Positions 20,507-30,999 of a DNA stretch of 64,000 nt are shown here, piece by piece. Positions within the stretch are counted from its first letter, which is position 1; every line of letters begins with the position of its first letter. Source of the stretch: Chloridium humicola (taxonomy: Eukaryota; Ascomycota; Sordariomycetes; Chaetosphaeriales; Chaetosphaeriaceae); NCBI GenBank assembly GCA_027569505.1, contig JAPDFF010000052.1:1-64000 (forward strand), given 5' to 3'. The notes beneath the pieces are model-generated. The model was not told the origin of the DNA. It was given only the letters and a program-made list of their open reading frames with translations, and made no database searches. A program made the translations under genes and the position numbers.

Positions 20507-21788
20507 TCACGCTTGAGCCTCCTTGCGCAGTGCAGTCCTCCGAGAAGTGCTGTTGGGGTCGAGGTACGGCCTCTCGCCCAGACCAACCGCGCGGTTGCCA
20601 AACCGCTCACCGTAGTTGCCATCGAGGAAGTCAAAAGTCGCGGTGTGGAAGACGGACCTGTTGTCCCAGATGGCTGCAGTCTAGTCAGTACCCGCCATCC
20701 CCAATACCTCAGGAATCAAAGAGACATACCAAAGTCATTCTCATTGTTCCACTTGAAGCGAACCTGCAGATCATGGTTCTTGTACAGCAGATCCAAGAAC
20801 CAGTTCAGCAGCTTGGAGCTCTCCTCCTCGGTGACATCGTTGATGTGGCCGACGTGGATGCCCACGGGGAAGACGCTCTTCCAGCCGGTGACCGGGTTGG
20901 TGCGGATGACGGGGTGGGTGGCCTTCAGCTCAGTGCCGACGTTCTCGGGGGCGCCGCGCGGGCCTTCGAAGATCTTGAAGCCGGAACGCTCGGCCACCTG
21001 GTTGAAGCCGGGCTGGGCGAATGTGACGGAGAGGGTCTCGAGGAACTTCTGCACCGGCTCGCTGATGCGGTCGTAGATCTCGTAGCCGGAGGCCCAGAGG
21101 GTGTCTGCAGCATGTCAGTTATCGTAGAAGTGAATGCGACTCAGGGGCAACTGACCTCCTCCGGTCTTGGGAAGCTGAACCAGGCGGAGCGAAGTGTAGT
21201 CGGACGGCACGGGCTCGAAGGCAATGTCGCTGTGCCACTGGGCGCTGCTCTGCTGCTTGGGGCTGAGATCGGACTTTTCCGCGCCCTTGGAGTAGTACTT
21301 CTTGTTCTGGATGGAGCTGATAGTGCTGATCTCGAGGTCGTCGCCGCCAAGCTCGCGCTGCGAGTTGAGGACGGGGTGGATGTGCAGGCCCGAGGTGGCA
21401 GGGCGACCGGTGAGCTCGCCGAGGCGGAGGATGAGCTTCTTTTGGAGGTCGTTGGTGAGGTTGTCCTGGGCGCGGAAGAAGACGACGCCACGTTGCGAGA
21501 CTGGTTTTGTCAGCTGGATTGCCACAGAATAACCCAAAGCCTATGATGCTTACTGGTGATGGCAAGATCCCTGATCAGCTCGTCCGCATTGGGGGCATCA
21601 AGCCACTCAACGAGGTTGGCCTTGGGGAACTCGCGGCCGATGATAGGTGTAACATCGAAAGACTCATACGAGTCAAGCGCCCCAGAGAGCTTGAGGGGCT
21701 CGCGAACAAGCTTCGCCTTAGGGTTGACCGACTTGGTGTTGATGGGAATGTCAACGGGAGTGTCGACTGCAACTGCTGAAGGGGCCAT
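20507..21788 (-). CDS. TauD/TfdA-type Fe(II)/2-oxoglutarate dioxygenase
   Basis: Four exons (21788-21554, 21500-21156, 21104-20730, 20673-20507) give 373 residues with consistent phases. The facial triad is visible as His168-x-Asp170 (WHSDIAFE) and His328 (SVFHTATFDF), with Arg342 as the likely 2-oxoglutarate anchor. HIHPV, PRGAPENV and GHINDV are typical of the fungal TauD group. TauD enzymes hydroxylate taurine and related sulfonates, which releases sulfite; fungal members also act on other small acids. The length fits a single-domain cytosolic enzyme. It is divergent from a Dal5-type transporter, which suggests uptake and cleavage of the same substrate (inference). Without binding-site modelling the substrate cannot be named. 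Confidence 0.92.
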
Positions 21789-23480
21789 TGTGACGAGTTG
21801 ACGTCTTGAAGATGATGTACTGAGAAAGATGTGAGGGTTGGGTTGAGGTGGTGAGTGATGCTGGTGATGGATTGGTGGTCTGACAAGCTGGGTCTTTCGC
21901 CATGCTTTATACAACCTTTGTCAACACGGAACCCTTTTCCCCCCCAAATTCACGAGATGGATTCACATCAGCAATTCCTTCGTCCGTTGCGAGCCCCCCG
22001 CATTCCTCCCCAATGTTGCACCCGGAAGACAGATCACTGTGGATTTGCAGAAGCGCTGTTGAGTAGTTGTCGAATGAGCATCGTGATAACAGATGACGAA
22101 CTCCTGTTGGTGTCGTTCGCCATCGTCTCCAAGTGGTTTGAAACGGGTGGCCTCTCGGGGACACGGCACTCCGCGTGCCGTTCGTTGGAGAGGGCCGATG
22201 CGAGTTTGAACAACACTATCTCCTTTCCGGAGGTTCTGCGGGCTCGGGAGACACGGGAGCGGGGTAGAACACCATCCGGCATCGCATTCTGAGGCGTTGA
22301 GGATCTCGAACGGCGCACAACAGGCCCCGATCCGTCGATGGCGTAAGGCCGAGCCCCCACCTTGTGATGCGTGTGCGCGGCCATCTCGGGACATCTGACA
22401 AGGCATGATTGGAAGCTTGAACTCTCAAGGACTCGGTTTCGCTTTCTGGCAACCGCCTCCAATCCGGTAGTCGCGGAGATAATGCAGGTTGGTGGTGGTG
22501 AGGGATGGGTTGGTGTGGTTTAGGCATGGCGGTTGGATGCCGCCATCGACATGGTAGCTTTGGTCAATGACCACTGGCCAATGGTTCATTCTGTAATTCT
22601 GTACTTATCAATGCCCCAAAGCGCCAGAGAAGTCACGGGAAGTCGCGTCAGACGCTGGTGCGAGCACGTCTCATCACGCAATGGCTCCCCCTTGATGCTT
22701 GTCTTGGCATCAACAACAGGGGGTTCTGCGAGAGACGACAGTCCCTCCCCATCCCAACCCAGAGCTTCCAAGATCCCAATGTTCTTGTCTTTGAGAGCAA
22801 TGGATGAACTTGGCTTTCAGAGTTCTGCTGTTGTTCTGATTTTTGATTTCTCTTCCTTGGTGAGGCCCCCTCGCCAACCTCACGCCGTGTGCGATGAAGT
22901 CTGGAATCCGCCTCTTCGGGGACAGACACACTGCCTCTTGATCTGATCTACCCAGGCGGACATTGATCTTACAGCGTCGGATTGTGCTCATCCCCGGAGA
23001 CTTTGTTGGGCTGTCGAGCACCTCATCGTGGGCTTGGCCCCCCTTATCCCCGTCGATGACCCGGCCGCAGATCACTATCGGCGACCTTACCGGCTGGCAT
23101 CCGGAAGGCGACAGCGGGCCCCCAAATTCGAAAGAGTTGATGCCGAGACGTTGCGTTTCAGCGGTGGTGATGTAGTGCCGGCTTGCATCTGAAGATGCAA
23201 TGAGGTGCCGCCGTCTTGGTACTGCGTGGGCGAGTGGGCGAGTATTCAAGACGTGATCATGCGGAGGTTGTACGCAATGCCGTCGCAACAACCCTGGAGT
23301 CGTGGGACTTGATAAGAGTTCCTATGGTGGTATTTTGTCGAGCTCTATAAGAGGGCTGGCTGGTGATGGTGTTGTCGGCGTGTAGTAGAGATTCTGGGGT
23401 AATCTCAGACACCGAGTCCTTGGTTTAATTGTCAAATATCTGAGACAATCGCCTTGACAGTCGCCTTGACAACCGCCATC
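21789..23480. promoter_or_regulatory. Intergenic region between divergent TauD dioxygenase and MFS transporter
   Basis: This 1.7-kb stretch has no recognisable protein; the ORFs on both strands overlap each other and lack motifs. It must contain both promoters. A short direct repeat (TGACAGTCGCCTTGACA-like) lies just before the transporter ATG at about 23450-23472. Confidence 0.45.
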
Positions 23481-25795
23481 ATGGCTACCGTTTTTAGTCG
23501 AGACAAAAAGGCCGTCAAGGTCGAGAGGGATCCGGACAGCAAGCTGATTTCGGACGTCTCGACCACTTCCCTGAACACGATTCCACCCCTCGGAGACGCC
23601 ATCCAAGAGAAACGATTTTGGTGGCAAAGAACCAGAGGGTTCGACGCTGGGGGCATCGCTACTCAGGTAAGTCCCGCTGTCCCATGCCTCGTTGACCGGT
23701 CCCGGAAGAGAGGCTGACTCTGGACCAGCCCAGCGTGTTCGATGATCCAGACACGCTAGAGCGGTACAAGCCGCCAGCAGATTGGTGAGTCTCGCCTTTG
23801 TACTCGCCAAAACCACAGAGACTGACAGGCGACCGGCGCGGCAGGGAAAACACACATCGGTTTGATCCCCTGGCTCGATGGACGTGGCGCGAGGAGTACC
23901 GGCTGGTGCGCAAGATCGACTTCCGAATCATGGTGTGGGCCTGCATCATGTTCATGGCGCTCGAGCTCGACCGAGCAAACCTTGGGCAGGCCCTGACGGA
24001 CAACTTTCTCCCCGACCTGAAGCTAACCACGGACGGTGAGTGACCAGAACCCCAGGAAAGTCGAGACACCGAGACTGACTCAGCGTACCAGACTACAACC
24101 TGGGCAACACCATCTTTCGACTGGCCTTCCTCTGCGCTGAGCTCCCGTCTCAGCTGGTGTCCAAATGGGCGGGACCTGACCGCTGGATTCCAGCACAGAT
24201 GACTCTGTGGAGCATTGTTGCCGCCTCCCAGTTCTGGTTGTCCGGCCGGACGTCGTTTCTGGTGTGCCGTTGCTTGTTGGGTGTCCTACAGGGCGGGTTC
24301 ATCCCTGATGTAAGTTGCTTGAACCCTCTCCCGTGGATCTGCCACAATGTCAGCAGAAGCTCATACTCGGCAGGTGATCCTGTACCTCTCGTACTTTTAC
24401 AAGCACCATGAGCTGTCATTAAGGCTGGGCTTCTTCTGGACGGCCATGAGTATCGCGGATATTCTCTCAGCGCTCCTGGCATATGGTATCCTGCATATGA
24501 GGGGCGTCCAAGGCCACTCGGGGTGGAGGTGGCTGTTCTTGATTGAGGTACGCTTACTTTCTTGTGCTCTCCCGGGCAGTTATCGAAGTTGAGTGCTTGA
24601 CTGACAAGGTGCGCAGGGTCTGCTGACACTTGTTGTTGGCATCTTTTCCTTCGTCCTGATGCCGGCTGGGCCATGTCAAACTAAGAGTTGGTTCCGTGGC
24701 AAGGACGGGTGGTTCACAGAACGGTAAGTTTCGTCTTCGTGTCCAGGGAACGTCGAGAGAAGAATGCTAACTAAGATGCCCATCAGCGAGGAAACCATCA
24801 TCGTGAACCGGGTTCTGCGCGAGGACCCGAGCAAGAGCGATATGCACAACCGCCAGCCTATCACCTTCAAGCTGCTGTGGCAAAGTCTCAAGGACTATGA
24901 CCTCTGGTAAGCGGATTAAGACAGTGCTGTGGAAACTTGGTTCGAACTGACCATTGCTGCCAGGCCACTGTACATCCTGGGTCTCACGTTCCAGATCCCA
25001 ATGATGCCGCCAGCGCTGTACCTCACCCTGTCTCTCCGGGGCTTGGGGTTTGCGACGTTTCAGTCGAATTTGTTGACGATTCCATTCACCGTCGGCCACA
25101 GTAAGTACTGGTCTGAGGTAATAAGAAGGCGGTGATCTGACGTAAGCCAGTCATAACGATGCTTGGGATAACGTATGCGGCCGAATTCTTTAACAACTTG
25201 ACGCTCCTAGCGGGTGTTAGCCAGGTCTGGGCTCTTCCGTTTCTGATCTACCTCAACGTGGTGGACACGTCGAAGGCCAGCAAGTGGGTGATCTATGCCG
25301 TCACCACTCTGCTGCTCGCCTATCCGAATGGTAAGGACAATGCCGCCCAGTGTTTTGTCTATTTGGGGTATCTGACAGCAAGACAGCGCATCCAATCCAA
25401 GTTGGGTGGAACTCCCGGAACTCGAACACTGTCCGGTCCCGTACCGTGTCGGCGGCCTGCTACAACATGTTTGTTCAGGGGAGCGTCATCATCGCGGCCA
25501 ACATCTACCGCGCCGGTAAGGTCTCAGGGAGGGAAAGAAGCGAGAGGAATAGCAACACTAACGGATTGCTCCAAACACAGATGACGCGCCGTTGTACAAA
25601 CGTGGAAACCAGCAGTTGCTCGGAATCCTCTGCATGAATATTGTGCTGTATGGGCTGGTGAAGGCATACTATGTCTTCCGGAACAAGCAGAGAGACAAGA
25701 AGTGGAACGCCATGACGCCCGAAGAGCGGCTGCACTACCTCGCGACGACAACCGACGAGGGCAACAAGAGGCTGGATTTCAGGTTCCAGCACTAG
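23481..25795 (+). CDS. MFS transporter, Dal5/allantoate permease (anion:cation symporter) family
   Basis: Eleven exons (23481-23666, 23729-23784, 23845-24035, 24092-24309, 24374-24547, 24617-24723, 24787-24906, 24964-25100, 25151-25330, 25387-25515, 25581-25795) close to 570 residues. About 12 membrane segments are expected. Family blocks are visible: DFRIMVWACIMFMALELDRANLGQAL in the first helix, RCLLGVLQGGFIPD, GWRWLFLIEG, and the tail ANIYRADDAPLYKRGN. The family carries small organic anions (allantoate, pantothenate, nicotinate, sulfonates). N-terminal 60 residues and C-terminal 40 are hydrophilic and cytosolic. It is divergent from the TauD enzyme. Exon 10 uses the acceptor AAGACAG, chosen because it alone keeps the frame. 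Confidence 0.92.
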
Positions 25796-26300
25796 AAGGG
25801 CTGTGGACCTGCAGCCATGACCTCTTTCCTGTGTTTATCTCGGCCTGGAGTGAACAGGTCGGAAAGGTGCTCTCGAGTCTCGACCTGGAGGTTGGAGTTG
25901 CCAGGATGCCCTGGAATGGTCGATGTGGGGCAGGGAGACAGAGAAATTCAACCTGAATTCCCAATACAATTTTTTTGAGAAGGAGTCCCGTCATCAGGAA
26001 ACGCGTGCTTGCCTTCTGCCGCAGCTTGACAGCTTAAATGGGAGGTTCTTGCCTTGCTTGGTGTTGTGCTGGGGTTGGTGGAAGGAGGTGCCACGTGATG
26101 GTCAGGGTCTGCCCCACAATAGCTCCCTTACCCCTCCATGTGGGGCAGGAGCTTAACGGCTTCATTGGAAGCTTCGACTTGAAAGAGATGACAGCTTCCA
26201 AGAAGTTGGATTGATTCTTTAAGGCGCATTTCTTTTGGATAAAACGATACCCATCTGTCCTGCTCAGCTGAGGAGCGTCAGAGTCATTCCAAAAACACCC
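25796..26300. other. Intergenic, no gene seen
   Basis: This is the 3' flank of the transporter and the 5' flank of the isomerase gene. A pair of similar GTGGGGCAGG motifs occurs at about 25925 and 26141; nothing else stands out. Confidence 0.4.
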
Positions 26301-27404
26301 ATGAATAAGCGTCTTGCAGGGCCATTGACCCGGCTAACAAACGCATCCTGTCGCCGACCCCACCTTGCTGAGGGTTTTGCTGCCACTGCCGGCTTTTCTT
26401 CTCGTTCTCGTTGCCAGGTCGCCCCTCCGTGTCTCCGGGCTGTCTTGCGCCCCTCCGTCCGGGCCGGCTTCTCATCTTTTTCCAGTTCACCCCGCCATCC
26501 AACCTCTCACCTCCAGCCCCTCAACAGCCTCCCCACGACTCCTGCACTCCCACCCACCATCCGCAACATGGCCACCACCGCAGACCAGCAGGCCGCCCTG
26601 GTCGAAACATCCAAGCGCCTCGCCGCCTTCCAGGCCGTCAAAGACTACCTCCGGCCGGAGTACACGCGTGTGGGCATCGGGTCAGGCAGCACAGTGGTCT
26701 ACGTCGTCGAGGCCATCGCCGCGCTCGGCCCCGCCGCCACCGCCAACATGACCTTCTACCCGACCGGCGCGCAGTCGGAGGAGCTCATCGAGGCGGCCGA
26801 GCTGAACCTGCAGTCCATCAGCAAGCTGCGCCCGGGAGCGCAGCTGGACGTGGCTTTTGACGGCGCCGACGAGGTCGACGACGACCTTAACCTTATTAAG
26901 GGTGGCGGCGCCTGTCTGTGGCAGGAGAAGATTGTTGCTGCTAGCGCCCGCCGCTTTGTTTGCGTCGCGGATTTTCGGAAGCTCGCGCCCCGCCTGGGGA
27001 CGGCTTGGACTAAGGGGATTCCGATCGAGGTGCTGCCTATGGCTGCTTCGCGCGTGCTGGATGAGCTGAGCAGGATGGGGGCGCGGAGTGCGAGGATTCG
27101 CCCCGGTCTGCCGGGCAAGGCGGGTGCGGTCGTGACGGACAATGGGATGTGGGTTATTGATGTGGCGTTTGCGCCGCTGCTGCTGGCTAAGGATGTGGAG
27201 GCCGGCGCCGAGGGCAATGGCACCGGTGGCCAGTGGACGGTGGAGGCCTTGGCCGACCGGCTGATCAAGATTCCCGGCGTGGCTGAGATTGGGCTATTCT
27301 ACGGCAGCAACGGGCTGGAGGTGGCCAGCGGGGCGCAGAAGCCCGTGGCTGCTTACTTTGGCATGGCTGATGGCACGGTGCAGGTCAAGACGCCGGGGGC
27401 TTGA
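26301..27404 (+). CDS. RKI1: Ribose-5-phosphate isomerase A
   Basis: The single-exon core from Met at 26569 reads as RpiA: GIGSGSTVVYVVEA (phosphate loop), the catalytic DGADEVDDDLNLIKGGGACLWQEKIVA block, and GNGTGGQWTVEALADRL. The enzyme interconverts ribose-5-phosphate and ribulose-5-phosphate in the non-oxidative pentose phosphate pathway and is normally cytosolic. The frame stays open upstream to an ATG at 26301. That would add 89 residues rich in Arg and Ser with almost no acidic residues, which resembles a mitochondrial presequence. The core start at 26569 gives a 278-residue protein of the usual family length; the longer start is reported here as the maximal model. A GGCA microsatellite follows the stop. 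Confidence 0.9.
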   Translation: MNKRLAGPLTRLTNASCRRPHLAEGFAATAGFSSRSRCQVAPPCLRAVLRPSVRAGFSSFSSSPRHPTSHLQPLNSLPTTPALPPTIRNMATTADQQAALVETSKRLAAFQAVKDYLRPEYTRVGIGSGSTVVYVVEAIAALGPAATANMTFYPTGAQSEELIEAAELNLQSISKLRPGAQLDVAFDGADEVDDDLNLIKGGGACLWQEKIVAASARRFVCVADFRKLAPRLGTAWTKGIPIEVLPMAASRVLDELSRMGARSARIRPGLPGKAGAVVTDNGMWVIDVAFAPLLLAKDVEAGAEGNGTGGQWTVEALADRLIKIPGVAEIGLFYGSNGLEVASGAQKPVAAYFGMADGTVQVKTPGA

Positions 27405-27412
27405 GTTCAACG

Positions 27413-27414
<2 letters not shown>

Positions 27415-27449
<35 letters not shown>
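27415..27449. repeat. GGCA microsatellite, about 8-9 units
   Basis: It is an uninterrupted tetranucleotide repeat ten bases after the RKI1 stop codon, in the presumed 3' UTR. Confidence 0.95.
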
Positions 27450-30400
27450 GCGGGGCAGTAGTTGCTCAGCTGCCGGAAGTCACTACGGCGGTATATTCGG
27501 TGGTTAATGGACTAGATTTCGGCGTTCACATCCGAATTGCTTCCATCGCCGATATGTGTGTTCCGGACAAGGCGGTCTGACATCAGCCGGAGCGTCCGGC
27601 AACGGAGCCCGCGGCTTGGGTGGGATGCTCGGCATATGCCGTGTTCCTGCTACTGCTACTGTGAAGCGTGTCCGAATCTCAGATGTGTATCACTCGGTGT
27701 GCACATGCTATTGGCTTCTCCCGCGATCGTGAGACCGTGACGGTCGCAGCATGGTTACGTCACGATGCCGGCGTGGGACCGGGGGTGGGGAGTTGCCCCG
27801 ATCCCTGTCGGCTCGGAGGTTGATGGGTGGGATGCGGCGTTTGTTGTTTGTTGACGTCCACTAGAGAAAACATCAATACAGGCGGGTTAAGCATCTTAAT
27901 ATGCTATGGCTCTTCTTCTTTTCTCCGAGCTGGTGAATATTTTTGAGCCATAAGACGGACTTGGCGCCGTCATCTCGCGATTGAGCCCAGACCTCCCCAA
28001 CATCCCGGCCGTGTTTCGGCTGTTTGCAAGACTCACCGGGTGTGGTGGGCCCCGGAAATCACCCTTTTTCAGGGGTGTCCACCAGCGGACGGCATGACCG
28101 ACCGATGACGGGCCCATCTCAGATCGCACGGAACGCTTCCGAGGGGTGACCGCGGCGAGCGGATGTGTCTCCGGACGGCTTGGAGGCGCTGTTTGGGGTG
28201 GTTGTACATGCATGTGCAATCGGAGGGTCTTGCCTCCGAGTAACTGATTGTCCGGAGTGGAAGAGAAGCTCGGCAGCACCGGGCGGACGGGGCGGGACGG
28301 ACCGGATCCTCAGAAACGGTGTCCCCTATATTGTGCAGATTTGAGCGCGTCTCACCCTCATGAGGGAGCTAGGTTGAAGACTCAGTGGCCGTTACCATAG
28401 CTGCTGGCGGTTGTGCGGCCACTTGCACCGGGCAGGGTCGCAGCCGCCGAGGTCATCTCGGCTACCGTCATCTTGGGCTACAGCAGGTTTCTGAGCCCTC
28501 GGCACATTTGAGAACACTTGGAAGGATTGAGGAAGGCTTGTTTGTTGATGGGCGTTTCAGAGTGAAAGGCATGCAGGCTGGCTTCCCGACCTGGCCGGCG
28601 GTGCTCCAGGGTCAAGCCTCCGTCTCCGCAACCGAGGACTGCGCCGTGTGCCCGGGGCTGCTGCAGCCGGCGTTGGGGTCCGGAATGGGTTTCAAGAAAG
28701 GGGATGTGCCTGTCATCCACGGGGAACTGGGTGGATGATGGCGTGAACAGCCACCCAACCAGTGTCAGGCCACTCATTTGGCCTCTTGTGGGGAGTGAGC
28801 GGCTGCTCTGCTTGGAAGGCGGCGAGCTGCCAATGCCCCCAAACCGCCGGGTCGGCCAGTTGGCCACCACATTCTCGGGGCTGCCCAGCAAAGGATGTCC
28901 GTCTTTGATGCCGGCCGGCGGCGACGAGTGTTTCTCGTGGGGCCCAGACCGACATCGAATCCTGGCGCCACCTGCGAAAGTGACGTTCTCATGGTGTGCC
29001 CATGGCACGGCCGGCGGGTCCACCCGCGCCCGAGGGCGTCGTGCCCCCCGAGGCTTTTTTGGAACCCAATGGCAGCTGGCAGATTCTGGGTCCGGAGATT
29101 GCTGGTCCTGGTGTTCCTCGGCGCGGGTGGCTGTCTGTTCCGAAGAAGACACTGGGCGCTCAGCCGGAGATACAAGAATGGCGAAGAGATGAAAATGTAT
29201 CTATCGACGAGTATCTCGCTCTTGAGGAGGGCTTCAGTCATCCATAATATTTAGCTCTTTTTCGCGCTCGATGTGGGGGCAATGAATGTGCGACATGCCG
29301 GCGTCGGAGAGTCTGGCGGCCGAAGGGTCCGAGTGGAGATTGCGTTGCTTCGGCAAGTGTGGAACTCGAGTCCGGAGGCGCGCGACCCGATTTGTTTTGG
29401 CATCGCGCCCAGAGATTGTGCTGCACCGCGTCGAGGGCATCTCAAACCACCGCCGGATTCCTCGACAAACGGGCCAGCGAGTTCGGCCTTTGTGTGTTGG
29501 TTTTGCGAATTCGGAGGTGAAGAGGAGGCCCAGACACAGGCCGGATCCCGGCCCCACATGGAGGGGATGGGGCATCTCCGCGTTCTCTCCCAATGGAAAT
29601 TGCAAAATGCAAAACATTGGTGTGGTGTCGGGGGTGGACTGAGGGCAGCAGCAGGCACACGGAGAAGAGACAATGCAAGAGTCACCGGAGGCAGCGAGTC
29701 CATGGCGTGGGTCTTCCCGTTTGGGATGGGGCGGGCCGCAAACAGAGTCCGGGAAAGCGCCGTGGTGCTTGTGCTTGTTGGACGGAAGGGACGAAGAACA
29801 CAACCCAAGCGGCAAGCCGTGGAAGGCAGCCTGGAATGGCAGCTGTCCGACAGTTGGCATTCTGTCAGCAAATGACCAGGGCAGCGTTGAAATGCTCCGT
29901 CTGCCGCTTGCCGGCCGAGGCGCCTCCAGCTGCAAGACATGCGACGGCGGGTGAATGCGACCGAGGATCGCGGGCCGGCTGCTGCTTCTCCCGCGGCCGA
30001 TGGCTCGAGTCCACCACAAACAAAAACAACATGGAGAGCCAGTCCGATTGCCGGCGTCACGGGTCATTTCTGAGCTGTGGCAGGATCTGTTCATAAAGCG
30101 CGGTGAGCCAATGATGGACCGATTCCCCGCGACGGGCCCGTTCCCGATCTGCGGGCGAGTTTGCGCCGGAAGAAGTGGGCTGAGGCGTCGACGTGTTTCG
30201 GGGTCGGGGCATCGAATTTGGACGGCACAACAAGGGGAAGAGCAGGATTAAAAAATGGTGGAGGGGAGCGACAGCATCAGCAAGCCGTCAAATAATTTTA
30301 GAACCCTCTTTATCCCTCAAATGAAGCGAAAACGACCCCCCACACAGTGAGCAGCTGCTTTGTGGTGAGCTCGGATCGCCCTCCTGGGCTGGCTGCCGGG

Positions 30401-30999
30401 CGCCGGGCTGAGCGGCGGCGGGACACTGGGGCATTGGCGCTGGGTGCTTCCAATGGGGACGGTGGTGCCTCCTGCCTGAGTGGCCCCACCTCAATCCCCC
30501 GTCACCCCGTCCTCCCTGAGCCCCCGGCACCATCAGCCGATCCGCCCGACTGTGGCCTCTTTTTTTTTTTGCGAGTGAGAGAGAGAGAGAGCGTGCCGCC
30601 GCCGCCTCCCTTTGCTCGCTTCCTGAGGTTCCCACGTCCGCCCGAGCCCTTCCATTTTTACCCCATCGCTTCCCCGTCTCCCCCGTCCTTCCCGAAACCT
30701 CCCCTTTCCCTTTTTCCTTCTGTTTCCTTCCCCGCGACCGAGTCATCTCTGCTGCCGAAGGCCACGGCTTGTTGCGACCAGCCGATTTTCTTTGTGCTGC
30801 ATCGGGCTCCCTCGAGTTGTTGCGTTCGGCGCCCCTCCGGGCTCCAGTTCCTGACCCTCCGGCATCTTCGGTCGCCCAGCATTTCTTCGGCGCCCCTCCA
30901 CCTGCGCCCACACACGTCAACTTCCACCTTTACACTTCCGCCATCTCCATCTCCATCCACCATTCCGATTCATTTCAACACCACCCAACCACACCCACA
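27450..30999. other. 3.5-kb stretch without a recognisable gene, upstream of the Zn2Cys6 regulator
   Basis: Many ORFs of 60-290 codons exist on both strands, but they overlap one another and show no protein family motif, as in GC-rich noncoding DNA. The last 450 bases (about 30550-30999) are strongly pyrimidine-rich on the plus strand and include a T11 run with a GA repeat (30561-30591), a usual look for fungal promoter and 5' UTR DNA. It may hold an unspliced leader, a noncoding RNA or a distant enhancer. Confidence 0.5.

Noticed and set aside
20530..21546. 338-codon plus-strand ORF
   Set aside because: It lies antisense to the TauD gene and runs through its introns; it has no motif.
12566..25795. 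Secondary-metabolite biosynthetic cluster
   Set aside because: No polyketide synthase, NRPS, terpene cyclase or prenyltransferase is present; only tailoring-type or catabolic enzymes are seen.
28478..29152. 224-codon minus-strand ORF in the gap before the regulator
   Set aside because: It overlaps similar-length frames on the other strand, lacks domains and has a composition like surrounding noncoding GC-rich DNA.
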